NCBI RefSeq assembly: GCF_003627795.1
Contig: NZ_CP032685.1
Span: 1,116,001-1,180,000 of the forward strand
Source of the DNA: Rhizobium sp. CCGE531
GTDB taxonomy: Bacteria > Pseudomonadota > Alphaproteobacteria > Rhizobiales > Rhizobiaceae
Length of the DNA: 64,000 nucleotides
Reading direction: 5' to 3'
This document shows positions 1 through 9,159 of the stretch, piece by piece; the stretch's first letter is position 1; each line of letters starts with the position of its first letter. The notes beneath the pieces were generated by a model. It ran no database searches. It was not told the DNA's origin and saw only the letters and a program-made list of their open reading frames with translations. Both the position numbers and the translations under genes were made by a program.

Positions 1-72
1 GCCGACATTCAGGACGGCGCCGCCTATGACGGTGACGACTTCAATGTCGAGCGGTTCGGCTTCGAAGGTTGA
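1..72 (+). CDS. C-terminal end of an unidentified protein (partial)
   Basis: The first 23 codons of the window read open in frame 1 and end at TGA 70-72. The tail is acidic and aromatic and finishes in FNVERFGFEG. The start lies outside the window. I cannot assign a family from so short a tail. It converges on the TetR gene that ends at 104. Confidence 0.4.
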   Translation, partial: ADIQDGAAYDGDDFNVERFGFEG

Positions 73-103
73 AGCAATCTCCCAATGCGTGGTTTGCGAA
101 GGG

Positions 104-802
104 TCAGTTCGGCTGATCCGGTGATCTCGCCGCCTGTACCGACAACGAAAGGTGCGCGAGGCCGCCTAGCGTAAAGCGAACCAGCCGATCCGCCAGCTCC
201 TCGTCCGTGGTCGTATCCCGCCCAAGCGCCGGAATGATCTCGGAGACGCGCTTCTCGGCCACCAGAAGCATGAAACACGGCGCCATCGTCGAAAGCGCGG
301 CCTGAGCGACCAGCGGATGGTCCGGTGCAACGCCGATGATCTGGGCGATAACACCGAATAGCAAAGCTTTCTTGGGCTCTATCTCCTCGCGGCGAAGCTT
401 GTCGATATGAGGCGTCGGCGCGATCAGTTCGCGGACGATCACCTTGGCTGGCCATGAATTCTCATTCCCTGTCCTGACGACTTTGACCAGCAGACCGATA
501 AACCGGCGCAGTTTCTCTTTCGGATCGATGTCGGCGCTAACCGTGCGGGCAAGCACGTCGTAACTCATCAGGCGATGATGCGCCTCGGCGAGTACGTCTT
601 CATACAAGGCCTCGATGCCGCCGAAATGATAATTGACCGCCGCCGCATTCGTCCCCGCGCGCAAGGCGATTTCCTTGGCCGTCGCGCGGTCGAAGCCGAA
701 TTCGGCGAAAACGGCGCCGCCGGCTTCGAGCAGGCTCATGCGTGTGGCGGCACCGTCCTGCCGATCTCGTGATCGCGCCACTCGTCTACTGCCTCTGGCC
801 AT
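104..802 (-). CDS. cecR: TetR-family regulator, CecR (YbiH)-like
   Basis: A 232-residue TetR regulator. The N-terminal helix-turn-helix lies at about residues 22-68 (FAEFGFDRATAKEIA, then AAAVNYHFGG), followed by a longer ligand-binding C-terminal half of the type seen in CecR/YbiH. It is divergent from a membrane-fusion protein, a double ATPase and two permeases, the same neighbours that E. coli CecR controls (ybhGFSR). I infer that it represses the exporter and possibly itself through the inverted repeat in the shared 135-bp gap. The N-terminus before the HTH is basic (MARGSRRVARSRDRQ). The inducer cannot be read from sequence. Family call is firm; orthology to CecR rests on context. Confidence 0.8.
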   Translation of the reverse strand: MARGSRRVARSRDRQDGAATRMSLLEAGGAVFAEFGFDRATAKEIALRAGTNAAAVNYHFGGIEALYEDVLAEAHHRLMSYDVLARTVSADIDPKEKLRRFIGLLVKVVRTGNENSWPAKVIVRELIAPTPHIDKLRREEIEPKKALLFGVIAQIIGVAPDHPLVAQAALSTMAPCFMLLVAEKRVSEIIPALGRDTTTDEELADRLVRFTLGGLAHLSLSVQAARSPDQPN

Positions 803-821
803 TGTCTCTGCCTTCCATTAA

Positions 822-846
822 TTCAAATATTAATTTGAAATTTGAA
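822..846. promoter_or_regulatory. Candidate operator for the TetR regulator
   Basis: A perfect inverted repeat TTCAAAT-ATTA-ATTTGAA spans 822-839. A third half-site, ATTTGAA, follows directly at 840-846 as a tandem copy of the right arm. It sits between the divergent TetR and exporter genes and overlaps the -35 element of the exporter promoter, a good position for repression. Confidence 0.6.
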
Positions 847-864
847 TTTGACAAGTGTTATAAT
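835..864 (+). promoter_or_regulatory. Sigma-70-type promoter of the exporter operon
   Basis: TTGAAA at 835-840 and a perfect TATAAT at 859-864 are separated by 18 bp. Transcription would begin near 871. This argues against the TTG start codon at 842 and in favour of the ATG at 938 for the first exporter gene. A second TTGACA at 848-853 lies too close to the -10 to be its partner. Confidence 0.6.
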
Positions 865-937
865 CAGCCCGAGATCAATCTCGGTCATCGTTCGTTTCAC
901 TAGAGCCGCCCCCACTCGCTTGGAGTTCAGACAAAGC

Positions 938-1948
938 ATGCAGCGCGTCATCGTCATCCTGGTCCTGTTGATCGCAGTCGCGGGCGGTACCTGGTGGTAT
1001 CTTCATCGGGACAACGGCTCGAACGACCTCGTTCTCTATGGAAATATCGACTTCAGACAGCTCACCCTTGCCTTCAATGGCAGCGAACGTGTGGCCGAAG
1101 TCCTTGTCGAAGAGGGCGCGCAAGTCAAGAAAGAGCAGATCGTCGCCAAGCTGGACACCAGCCGGCTCCAGCCGCAGGTCGCCCAGGCGGAAGCGCAGGC
1201 TGCGAGCCAACGCGCCAATCTCGCCCGCCTCAAGAACGGCAGCCGCCCCGAGGAAATCGCCCAGTCCCGCGCCAATGTCGAATCCGCCAAGGCGCAGGCC
1301 GTCAATGCCCGCGCCCAGTTCGAACGCCAGAATGCGCTTGCTCCCAAGGCAGCGGTCAGCCAGCAGGCTCTGGACGAAGCCCGTTCGGCGGCGGCCGTCG
1401 CCGACGCCAAGGTCGTAGCAAACCAGAAGGCGCTCGATCTGCTCGTCGCCGGCTCCCGCATCGAGGACATCGAGGAGGCCGAAGCGCAGCTGCATGCGGC
1501 GGAAGCCAATGTCGCGCTTCTCCACCGACAGCTTGCCGACGCCGAATTGAGAGCGCCCGTCGACGCGATCGTGCAGTCCAGGCTGATCGAACCCGGCGAA
1601 ATGGCGTCTCCCACGCGGGCTGCCTTCTCGCTTGCAACCATCAGCCCGAAATGGGTGCGTGCCTATGTCTCGGAAACCCAGCTTGGGATGCTCCGTCCCG
1701 GCATGAAAGCCTCTGTCGCCGTGGATTCTCTACCGGGGCGGACGATTCAAGGGTGGATCGGCTTTATTTCTTCCGTTGCCGAGTTCACGCCGAAATCGGT
1801 GCAGACGGAGGAATTGCGCACGAGCCTCGTCTACGAAGTCCGGATTTTCGTCGACGATCCCGACAACATGCTGCGGCTGGGCATGCCGGCAACCGTCCGG
1901 CCACTTGCCGGCGAGCAGGCGGCTCAGCCAACCGCACAACAGCAATAG
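938..1948 (+). CDS. ybhG: HlyD-type membrane fusion protein, YbhG-like
   Basis: A periplasmic adaptor of 336 residues. One membrane anchor lies at about residues 4-20 (VIVILVLLIAVAGGTWWYL). A lipoyl half-motif (VLVEEGAQVKKEQIVAKLD) precedes a long Ala/Gln/Glu-rich coiled-coil hairpin (about 75-195), and then the second lipoyl half and beta-barrel (ELRAPVDAIVQSRLIEPGEMAS). The frame is open from TTG 842, but that codon lies upstream of the promoter -10, so ATG 938 is chosen; a weak GGAG lies upstream. It is the first gene of the exporter operon, and its length is close to that of E. coli YbhG. It should link the ABC pump to an outer-membrane channel. Confidence 0.85.
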   Translation: MQRVIVILVLLIAVAGGTWWYLHRDNGSNDLVLYGNIDFRQLTLAFNGSERVAEVLVEEGAQVKKEQIVAKLDTSRLQPQVAQAEAQAASQRANLARLKNGSRPEEIAQSRANVESAKAQAVNARAQFERQNALAPKAAVSQQALDEARSAAAVADAKVVANQKALDLLVAGSRIEDIEEAEAQLHAAEANVALLHRQLADAELRAPVDAIVQSRLIEPGEMASPTRAAFSLATISPKWVRAYVSETQLGMLRPGMKASVAVDSLPGRTIQGWIGFISSVAEFTPKSVQTEELRTSLVYEVRIFVDDPDNMLRLGMPATVRPLAGEQAAQPTAQQQ

Positions 1949-1960
1949 AATGAGGATGCC

Positions 1961-3721
1961 ATGACCGCCGGCGATCTCTCGGTGATAGCAAGCAAGCTTT
2001 GCAAGACGTTTCATCGGGACACCGGAGAAACGGTGAAAGCGCTCGCCGATGTCTCGCTTGATGTCCGGAAAGGCGCGCTGACGGCGCTCGTCGGCCCGGA
2101 TGGTGCCGGCAAGACGACGCTGCTGCGCCTGGCATGCGGCCTCATCGCACCGGATAGCGGCAGCTTGCAGGTGATCGGCTTCGATATCGCCGCGGAGCCG
2201 CAGCATGTTCAGGACCGGATCGGCTATATGCCGCAGAAATTCGGTCTCTACGAAGATCTGAGCGTTCAGGAGAACCTCGATCTTTACGCCGATCTGCATG
2301 GCGTGACGCAGTCGAAGCGCGACGAAACCTATCCGCGCCTCTTCGAGATGACGCAGCTCGAGCGCTTCAAGCAACGGCCGGCGGGAAAATTGTCTGGCGG
2401 CATGAAGCAGAAGCTCGGCCTTGCCTGCACGCTGGTGCGGGCTCCCGAACTGCTGCTGCTCGACGAGCCCACCGTCGGCGTCGACCCGCTGTCGCGGCGC
2501 GAACTCTGGGAAATCGTCTTCAAGCTCGTCAAGGAGGACGGGCTCTCGGTGATCGTGGCAACCTCCTATCTCGATGAGGCCGAACGCTGCGAACACGCCG
2601 TGCTCATGCACGCGGGAAAGATCCTCGATCAGGGACCGCCTGCCGACATAACAAAGAAGGCTGATGGCTGCTGCTTCATGGTCGACACACCGGAGGGCAT
2701 GCCGGCAAGGTCCCTGCAGGCCCGTCTCTTCGCCCTGCCTGGTATTATCGACGCCGTCCCGGAAGCCGGTCGGGTCAGGATCGTGCGCAAAGCGGATCAA
2801 AAGGACGAGCCGCTGCAAATGGACGATACCGAGCTCGACGCCGAAAGCGTGGCACCACGTTTCGAAGATGCCTTCATGATGCTGTTCGACGCCGTTGCCG
2901 GAGATGCCGAGCGCAAGACGCACATCAGCCAGCCATCGGACAATCACAATGGCGCCGAAACGGTCGTCGAGGTTCACGACCTCGTCCGCAAGTTCGGGGA
3001 TTTCACCGCCGTCGACCATGTCAGCTTCAGCGTCCGCAAGGGCGAGGTCTACGGTCTGCTTGGCCCGAACGGCGCGGGAAAAAGCACGACATTCCGGATG
3101 CTTTGCGGCCTGCTTGCCGCAAGCGGCGGCACATTGATGGTCGCCGGCTCCGACCTCTTGAAAGCAGGTGCCAAGGCCCGAGAACGGCTGGGCTATGTCG
3201 CGCAGAAGTTTTCGCTCTATGGCCAGCTGAGCGTCGACGAGAATCTAGAGTTCTTCGCAAGCGCCTATGGGCTGCGCGGCAAACACAGGAAGGACAGGAT
3301 CGCCGCTTTGAAGAACCAGTTCGAACTGGACCAGTTCTCAAGGCTGCCCAGCGGACAGTTGCCCGGAGGATTCAGGCAGCGGCTGGCGCTTGCCGCCGCC
3401 CTGCTGCACGAGCCGGATATTCTCTTCCTCGACGAAGCAACCAGCGGCGCCGATCCGCTGGCGCGGCGGCAATTCTGGGGCCGGATCACCGCCCTGTCCG
3501 AGCAGGGCGTAACCATCATCGTGACGACGCATTTCATGGAAGAAGCCGAATATTGCGACCGGATCATCATCCTCGATGCCGGCAAGAACCTGGCCGAAGG
3601 AACGCCGGTCGAAATCCGCGCCCATGCCGGGACACGCGGCGAGGCGGCGGCAACGATGGAGGAGGCCTTCATCGCGATCGTCGAGCAGGAGCGTCACAAA
3701 CAGGCGGAGAAAGCGGCATGA
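1961..3721 (+). CDS. ybhF: Double ATP-binding ABC exporter protein, YbhF-like
   Basis: Two fused nucleotide-binding domains in 586 residues. The first has Walker A GPDGAGKT (45-52), signature LSGGMKQK and Walker B LLLLDEPTVGVDP. The second has Walker A GPNGAGKS near residue 368, a degenerate signature LPGGFRQR and Walker B ILFLDEATSGADP. The length and tandem layout match YbhF. It energises the two ABC-2 permeases that follow. It lies 12 bp after the membrane-fusion gene and overlaps the next gene by an ATGA. The LPGG signature and the EATSG in place of EPTSG in the second domain suggest that the two ATP sites are not equivalent. Confidence 0.9.
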   Translation: MTAGDLSVIASKLCKTFHRDTGETVKALADVSLDVRKGALTALVGPDGAGKTTLLRLACGLIAPDSGSLQVIGFDIAAEPQHVQDRIGYMPQKFGLYEDLSVQENLDLYADLHGVTQSKRDETYPRLFEMTQLERFKQRPAGKLSGGMKQKLGLACTLVRAPELLLLDEPTVGVDPLSRRELWEIVFKLVKEDGLSVIVATSYLDEAERCEHAVLMHAGKILDQGPPADITKKADGCCFMVDTPEGMPARSLQARLFALPGIIDAVPEAGRVRIVRKADQKDEPLQMDDTELDAESVAPRFEDAFMMLFDAVAGDAERKTHISQPSDNHNGAETVVEVHDLVRKFGDFTAVDHVSFSVRKGEVYGLLGPNGAGKSTTFRMLCGLLAASGGTLMVAGSDLLKAGAKARERLGYVAQKFSLYGQLSVDENLEFFASAYGLRGKHRKDRIAALKNQFELDQFSRLPSGQLPGGFRQRLALAAALLHEPDILFLDEATSGADPLARRQFWGRITALSEQGVTIIVTTHFMEEAEYCDRIIILDAGKNLAEGTPVEIRAHAGTRGEAAATMEEAFIAIVEQERHKQAEKAA

Positions 3722-4869
3722 ACGAACCCGTCGACAGGCCTGGCCACGGATTGCGCGCATCCCTGCGCCGCATCCGCGCACTCATCCGCAAGGAGACCTG
3801 GCAGCTCCTGCGCGACCCGAGCAGCATCGCGATCGGCATCGTCATGCCTGTGGCGCTGCTGATCCTGTTCGGATACGGCATCAATCTGGACGTCAAGAAC
3901 GTCCCCGTCGCGATCGTCGTGGAAGAGAATTCGGCCGAGGCGCGCGGGCTGGCCTCGGCCTTCGAACTCTCCAGCTACTTTTCTCCGAGACCCGTCAAGA
4001 CGATGGCCGGGGCCGAAGAGATGCTCCTGTCATCGAGGGCAAGGGTAATCCTGCGCATTCCCTCGGATTTCGCGCGTAAAATGGCCTCGGGCAATGGCGA
4101 GGTACAGGTGGTCGTCAACGGCAGCGATGCCAACACCGCCCGTATTTCGCTGAGCTACGCCGAAGCTGCTGTCGGCATCTGGAACGCCAAGGAGGCGTCC
4201 CGCAAAGGGGTGGCCGCCGGCAGCGGCGTGACCATCGAGTCCCGGCTTTGGTTCAACCAAGCCAATGACAGCAGCTATTTCCTCGTCCCTGGCCTCGTCG
4301 TCCTCGTCATGACGCTGATCGGCGCGCTCCTGACCGCGCTCGTCATGGCGCGGGAATGGGAACGTGGTACTTTCGAGGCGCTGTTCGTGACGCCGGTCCG
4401 CTCGAGCGAAATCCTGCTCGGCAAGACCGTCCCCTATTTTCTGCTCGGGCTCGCCGGGCTTGCGCTCTGCGTCGTCGGCAGCCGGCTGCTCTTCGGCGTG
4501 CCGCTTCGAGGATCGCTGCTGATCCTCACCGTCGTGTCCATGCTCTATCTCCTGGTGGCGCTCGGTCTTGGTCTCGCCATATCCTCGATCACGAAGAACC
4601 AGTTCATCGCCAGCCAGGTGACCGTTCTCGTCACCTTCCTGCCGGCAATGATGCTCTCGGGCTTCATGTTCGATCCGCGGAGCATGCCCTGGGCCGTGCA
4701 GATCATCACCTATATCTTCCCTGGCCGGTACTTCGTCACCTTGCTGCAAACCCTGTTTCTCGCCGGCAATATCTGGAGCGTCATCCTGCCCAATGCCGCC
4801 GTACTGGCCGGCATGGCCGCAGCACTTCTGGCGCTTGCCGTGCGCATGACCCGCAAGAGGATCGCATAG
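3718..4869 (+). CDS. ybhS: ABC-2 type permease, YbhS-like
   Basis: A 383-residue inner-membrane permease. After a basic N-terminus there is one TM segment (IAIGIVMPVALLILFGYGI), a large periplasmic domain (about 65-185), then five hydrophobic segments from SYFLVPGLVVLVMTLIGAL onward. The intracellular EWERGTFEALFVTPV motif is typical of ABC2_membrane_3 permeases. Its start ATG overlaps the stop of the ATPase gene (ATGA at 3718-3721), so translation is probably coupled. It likely pairs with the next permease as a heterodimer. Confidence 0.85.
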   Translation: MNEPVDRPGHGLRASLRRIRALIRKETWQLLRDPSSIAIGIVMPVALLILFGYGINLDVKNVPVAIVVEENSAEARGLASAFELSSYFSPRPVKTMAGAEEMLLSSRARVILRIPSDFARKMASGNGEVQVVVNGSDANTARISLSYAEAAVGIWNAKEASRKGVAAGSGVTIESRLWFNQANDSSYFLVPGLVVLVMTLIGALLTALVMAREWERGTFEALFVTPVRSSEILLGKTVPYFLLGLAGLALCVVGSRLLFGVPLRGSLLILTVVSMLYLLVALGLGLAISSITKNQFIASQVTVLVTFLPAMMLSGFMFDPRSMPWAVQIITYIFPGRYFVTLLQTLFLAGNIWSVILPNAAVLAGMAAALLALAVRMTRKRIA

Positions 4870-4871
4870 CC

Positions 4872-5993
4872 ATGTTCATTGCATCGCTTCTGCGCATCGC
4901 AACCCTGATCCGCAAGGAACTCCTCGTCATCCTCAAGGACCCGAGAAGCCGGGCAAGCATCGTCGTCCCGCCCATCCTTCAATGTCTGATCTTCGGCTAT
5001 GCCGCCACCTACGACCTCAACACGGTTCCTTATGCGCTCGTCGACCAGGACAGGACGACGGCATCGAGAGATCTGGTCGCAAAGATCGAGGGATCCGGCA
5101 TCTTCGAAAGGGTGGCGACGCTGCCGCAGACGGGTCGGGCAATCAGGCTGCTCGATGCCAAGCAGGCCGTGCTGATCATCGTTGTCGAGCATGATTTCGA
5201 GAGACGATTGGAAGCCGGCGCCCCCGGCACGGTGCAGGTCATCGCCGATGGCAGGAATTCCAACACGAGCGGCATTGCGCAGGGCTATGCCAACACGATC
5301 GTCAGCGACTTCACCTTCGATTGGCTTGCACGGAAGGGCCGTTCCGGCAATGCCGTTCAGGTGACGACGCGCGCCTGGTACAATCCGCAGCTGGAAACGC
5401 GCTGGAGCATGGTCCCATCGCTCATCGGGACGATCACCATGCTGATGACGATGATGCTGACCGCCATGTCCGTCGCGCGCGAGCGCGAGGAAGGAACCTT
5501 CGATCAGCTGCTCGTGGCGCCCTTCACGCCGACCGAGATCATGATCGGCAAGGCCATCCCCTCGATGATCGTCGGCATCACCCAGGCATCGACGATCCTG
5601 TTGGTGGCTTTGTTCTGGTTTCGCATCCCGTTTGCCGGCTCATTTTTGACGCTTTATCTCGGGCTGAGCCTCTTCCTTGCCGCAGCGATCGGCTTCGGTC
5701 TGTTCCTGTCCTCGATTGCCGCCAATATGCAGCAGGCAATGATCCTCTGCTTCGTCTTCCTGATGCCCTTCATGCTGCTGTCCGGCCTGATGTCGCCGAC
5801 CGACAACATGCCGAAGGTTCTGCAATATGCGACGATGATCAATCCGCTGAAATATGCCATCAGCATCACGCGCGGCGTCTATCTCGAAGGTGCCGGGCTC
5901 GACGCGCTTCTTCCCGACATGCTGGCCTTGGTCGTGATCGCCGCCGCGACGATGCCGGTTGCCGCCTGGATGTTCCGTCACAGGTTGAACTAG
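4872..5993 (+). CDS. ybhR: ABC-2 type permease, YbhR-like
   Basis: A 373-residue paralogue of the preceding permease with the same plan: N-terminal TM (SRASIVVPPILQCLIFGYA), periplasmic domain, then a C-terminal five-helix bundle with EREEGTFDQLLVAPFTPTE. It starts 2 bp after its partner's stop. The operon is thus cecR | ybhG-ybhF-ybhS-ybhR, the E. coli order. The E. coli system has been linked to export of toxic compounds such as drugs or cations; the substrate here is not known. It ends 57 bp before the convergent monooxygenase gene. Confidence 0.85.
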   Translation: MFIASLLRIATLIRKELLVILKDPRSRASIVVPPILQCLIFGYAATYDLNTVPYALVDQDRTTASRDLVAKIEGSGIFERVATLPQTGRAIRLLDAKQAVLIIVVEHDFERRLEAGAPGTVQVIADGRNSNTSGIAQGYANTIVSDFTFDWLARKGRSGNAVQVTTRAWYNPQLETRWSMVPSLIGTITMLMTMMLTAMSVAREREEGTFDQLLVAPFTPTEIMIGKAIPSMIVGITQASTILLVALFWFRIPFAGSFLTLYLGLSLFLAAAIGFGLFLSSIAANMQQAMILCFVFLMPFMLLSGLMSPTDNMPKVLQYATMINPLKYAISITRGVYLEGAGLDALLPDMLALVVIAAATMPVAAWMFRHRLN

Positions 5994-6049
5994 GGCAATT
6001 CCCGGAAGGCACGCCATGTGGCGTCGACCTCATCGTCGATGATATCGGC

Positions 6050-7144
6050 TCATTCGAACCGCAGCCCCGCCTTCTTCAGGAGTGGCATGACCCGGTCGCA
6101 GAAGAACGGCAATTCGTAGGTGTAGTTGACGAAGGACATAGCAATCCCGCAATAGCCCTGTTCGGCAATGGCGATCATATCTTCGACGATCTTTTCCGGC
6201 GTACCGACGAGCGGATAGCCACCCGCGCCGCCTGCAAACCGCTTGCGGTAGCGATCATAGGCTTGCGTGTCGTGCGACTGGGAGAATTCTTTCTTGCCGG
6301 CCATATGGGCATCGACCGCCTCATGATCAGCCAGCGTCACGGCATAACGTTCGTAATAATCCTCCGCCTCCTGCTGGCTTTCGCGGCAGACGACATGGCA
6401 GACGGTATAGGCGCCGATATCACGGCCGAGCTTTTCCGCCCGCCCCTTGATATCCTCGACATGCTTGCCGGCTTCGGAAATCTCGGTGAAGGTGGTGAAG
6501 AGATATTCGCAATTCTTCGCCGCGAAATCCCGACCCGGCCCGCCGAAAGCCGCGTTCATGGTGACCGGCCGCGGCGATTGCAGGCTGGCGGGTCGGCTCA
6601 CCACATCCTTCAGTCTGTAATAGGTGCCGTCATAGTCGAACGGCGCGTCCGACGTATAAGCCCGCTCCATGATATCAAGCCATTCGTCCGCCTGGTCATA
6701 ACCTTTCTCGACCAGCGGCACCCCGAACATGCCGAATTCCTTCGGGTTCCAGCCGCAGACGATATTGAGTCCCGCGCGGCCGCCGCTGATATGATCGACG
6801 GTCGCAAGCGCCTTCGCCGCATAGAGCGGATGCACGAGCGGCACATGAACCGTCATGAAAAGGCCGATCCGTTCGGTGACGGAGGCAAGGCCCGCCGCCC
6901 AGGTGAAGGTCTCGAAGGACCATTCACGCACCCGGTTCTTGCCGCCGAACCCCTTCCAGCGCGCGATCGGAAGGAAGAAATCCAGCCCGCCGCGATCGGC
7001 GATCTGTACGGCGTTCAGATTGTCTTCCCAGCGCGCCTGCCAGCGCTCCGGCACGTCGGTAATGGCAAGCCCTCCGTCCGCATTAGCGGAAAAGACGCCG
7101 AGTTTCAATTTGCTGGGACCTTTCAGCGGATGCGGCTTGATCAT
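6050..7144 (-). CDS. LLM-class flavin-dependent monooxygenase (RutA/SfnG-like)
   Basis: A 364-residue luciferase-like TIM-barrel enzyme. It has ARWKGFGGKNRV, LASVTERIGLFMTVHVPL, the family block KALATVDHISGGRAGLNIVCGWNPKEF, and a late LVGTPEKIVEDM segment. These regions resemble RutA-type pyrimidine oxygenases and SfnG/SsuD-type sulfone and sulfonate monooxygenases, which use FMNH2 and O2. The substrate cannot be chosen from sequence, and no flavin reductase is adjacent. It is monocistronic: convergent with the exporter on one side and separated by 214 bp from the B12-type ATPase gene on the other. Confidence 0.8.
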   Translation of the reverse strand: MIKPHPLKGPSKLKLGVFSANADGGLAITDVPERWQARWEDNLNAVQIADRGGLDFFLPIARWKGFGGKNRVREWSFETFTWAAGLASVTERIGLFMTVHVPLVHPLYAAKALATVDHISGGRAGLNIVCGWNPKEFGMFGVPLVEKGYDQADEWLDIMERAYTSDAPFDYDGTYYRLKDVVSRPASLQSPRPVTMNAAFGGPGRDFAAKNCEYLFTTFTEISEAGKHVEDIKGRAEKLGRDIGAYTVCHVVCRESQQEAEDYYERYAVTLADHEAVDAHMAGKKEFSQSHDTQAYDRYRKRFAGGAGGYPLVGTPEKIVEDMIAIAEQGYCGIAMSFVNYTYELPFFCDRVMPLLKKAGLRFE

Positions 7145-7358
7145 GCTGTTCCTCTTTTTTGGGTCTTCTGTGGGCGGAACGCATCGCCTCCACCTGTTCC
7201 AACTGCCGTTGCCGAACGAAGGGATAGGCCCTGTTCCCCTTGGGCCACCACTGTCGATCCATAGGCCGGAAAAAACAAGTTTAAACCTAAACTATTTTTG
7301 TGCACGGATTGAAACGGCTCGGCGCGAGCGAAAGATCAATGGTTCCGCTTAAACGACG

Positions 7359-8123
7359 TCAACCAGCCATATATTGGATGTTGCAGCGGCCATGGACCGA
7401 GGATTTCTGGACGTGTGCGCGCACGCCGAAAACCCGTTCGATCAATTCCTGCGTCAGCACCTGTTCCGGCGGACCGGCTGCAACGACTGCGCCATTTTGG
7501 AGTACCGCCAGGCTGTCGCAGAACATGGCCGCGAGATTGAGATCGTGCAGCGCGACGATCGAGGTCACGTCAAGCCTGGAGACGAGGCCGAGAATGTCCA
7601 GCTGATGCTGGATATCGAGGTGATTTGTGGGCTCGTCGAGCAGAAGTTCGCTCGGAGTCTGGGCAAGGGCTCTGGCGATATGGACGCGCTGCCGTTCGCC
7701 ACCGGAGAGGGTCTGCCACAGTTGTCCGGCGCGGCCTTGCATGCCGACGCGGGTAAGCGCATCCGCAACCGCCGCATCGTCATGAGCGCTCCAGGATGAG
7801 AGGGGTCCCCGATGCGGCGTGCGGCCGAGGCGCACGACGTCCATGACCGTCACCTGGGTATCGGTCGTCGCCTGCTGTTCGACAAGCGCGATGCGGCGGG
7901 CGATGTCGCCACGCGAGATCGAGGCGATATCGCTGCCGCCGAGCCGGATGACGCCGCTCTTGACCTTCCTCAACCGGCAGATCAGCCGCAGCAGGCTGGA
8001 CTTGCCCGAGCCGTTCGGCCCTAGAAGGCCGAGGACCTTGCCCCGTTCCACCGCCAGGCTGACGCCGTTGACGATCAACGTATTGCCGGCGGCAAAAGTG
8101 ACTGTGTCGACCGCGATGCTCAT
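7359..8123 (-). CDS. Corrinoid-type ABC transporter ATP-binding protein
   Basis: A 254-residue FecE/BtuD-family ATPase with Walker A GPNGSGKSS, a Q-loop near ALVEQQ, signature LSGGERQR, Walker B SELLLDEPTNHLD and a switch histidine in IVALHDLNLA. Last gene of a three-gene importer; its start overlaps the permease stop by ATGA (8120-8123). FecE-type ATPases serve siderophore, heme or B12 uptake, and the upstream cobalamin riboswitch points to corrinoids. The C-terminal stretch after FGVRAHV is short and specific to this protein. Confidence 0.85.
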   Translation of the reverse strand: MSIAVDTVTFAAGNTLIVNGVSLAVERGKVLGLLGPNGSGKSSLLRLICRLRKVKSGVIRLGGSDIASISRGDIARRIALVEQQATTDTQVTVMDVVRLGRTPHRGPLSSWSAHDDAAVADALTRVGMQGRAGQLWQTLSGGERQRVHIARALAQTPSELLLDEPTNHLDIQHQLDILGLVSRLDVTSIVALHDLNLAAMFCDSLAVLQNGAVVAAGPPEQVLTQELIERVFGVRAHVQKSSVHGRCNIQYMAG

Positions 8124-9157
8124 GCCGTCCTCCGGGCGCGATAAAGAATGATGGCGAAGGCGGGCGCCCCGAACAGGGCGGTGACCACGCCGATCGGCAG
8201 GATCTGCTGGGGAATGATGATCCTCGAGACGATATCGGCGCCGACCATGAAAATGGCGCCGGCAAGTGCCGCTGCCGGCAGCAGCCGGTCATGGCTTGGT
8301 CCCACCATGAAGCGGGCGGCATGCGGGATGACGAGCCCAACGAAACCGATCGAGCCGACGATGCTGACGACCGCCGCCGTCATGAAGGCCGTCACGCCAA
8401 GCAGCACGATTTGCGCGCGTCTGACCGCAATCCCGAGCGAAGCGGCCGCATCCGTGCCGAAGATGAAGGCGTCGAGCACGCGGACATGCGCCATGCAGAC
8501 GATAAAGCCGAGAATGGCGACCGGCCCGGAAAGATAGACATCCGGCCAGCGCACGCCGCTCAGCGAACCGAGCAGCCAGAACATGACGCCCCTTGCCTGC
8601 TCGGCATTGGCCGACGTGGTGACGATATAGGAGGTCAGCGCGTTGAAAAGCTGCGAACCCGCAACACCGCACAGGATGATGCGCTCGCTCGTGCCACCGA
8701 CACCCGTCGCGAGCAGACCGACGAACAGGAAAGCGACGATCGCACCCAGGAAGGCGCCGCCGGAAAGCCCGAGAATGCCATAGCCGAGCCCAAGGATCAT
8801 GATGCAGACCGCGCCCGTCGAGGCGCCCGCCGAAATGCCGAGCACATAGGGTTCGGCAAGCGGATTTCGCAACAGGGCCTGCAGGATCACGCCGCTCAAC
8901 GCCAGCGAAGCGCCGGCGCTGGCGGCGACGAGCGCCCGGCTCAGGCGATAATCCCAGACGATGCCCTGGTGGATGCGGCTCAGTTCGAAACCCGTTCCGA
9001 ACAGCCGGTTCGATACCGCCTTTGCGGTCGTCGACAGTGGGATGGAAATCTCGCCGATCGACACCGCCAGGCTGATCATGAAGGCCAGAAGCACGATGGC
9101 AGCCAGGGCAAGCGCCAGCAGCGTCCACCATGGCCGTCGTTCCGCGGTAAGATGCAT
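8120..9157 (-). CDS. Corrinoid-type ABC transporter permease (FecCD/BtuC family)
   Basis: A 345-residue permease with about ten hydrophobic segments and the FecCD blocks RALVAASAGASLALSGVILQ, NPLAEPYVLGISAGAS and GSIGFVGLVIPHAARFMVG. An open frame extends further upstream, but the binding-protein gene ends at 9160, so the start is either ATG at 9157 or the GTG at 9163 that overlaps that stop as GTGA. Neither has a strong Shine-Dalgarno. It forms the membrane channel between the binding protein and the ATPase. Confidence 0.87.
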   Translation of the reverse strand: MHLTAERRPWWTLLALALAAIVLLAFMISLAVSIGEISIPLSTTAKAVSNRLFGTGFELSRIHQGIVWDYRLSRALVAASAGASLALSGVILQALLRNPLAEPYVLGISAGASTGAVCIMILGLGYGILGLSGGAFLGAIVAFLFVGLLATGVGGTSERIILCGVAGSQLFNALTSYIVTTSANAEQARGVMFWLLGSLSGVRWPDVYLSGPVAILGFIVCMAHVRVLDAFIFGTDAAASLGIAVRRAQIVLLGVTAFMTAAVVSIVGSIGFVGLVIPHAARFMVGPSHDRLLPAAALAGAIFMVGADIVSRIIIPQQILPIGVVTALFGAPAFAIILYRARRTA

Positions 9158-9159
9158 CT

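Noticed and set aside
848..864. TTGACA at 848 as the -35 for TATAAT at 859
   Set aside because: The spacer would be 5 bp. TTGAAA at 835 gives 18 bp and is preferred.
6010..6030. Short palindrome ACGCCATGTGGCGT between convergent genes as a terminator
   Set aside because: Only a 6-bp stem with a 2-nt loop and no T-run; not convincing.
5990..6030. Third RIME-like copy starting GGCAATTCCCGGAAGG after the exporter operon
   Set aside because: Similarity stops after about 15 bases and neither palindrome is present.
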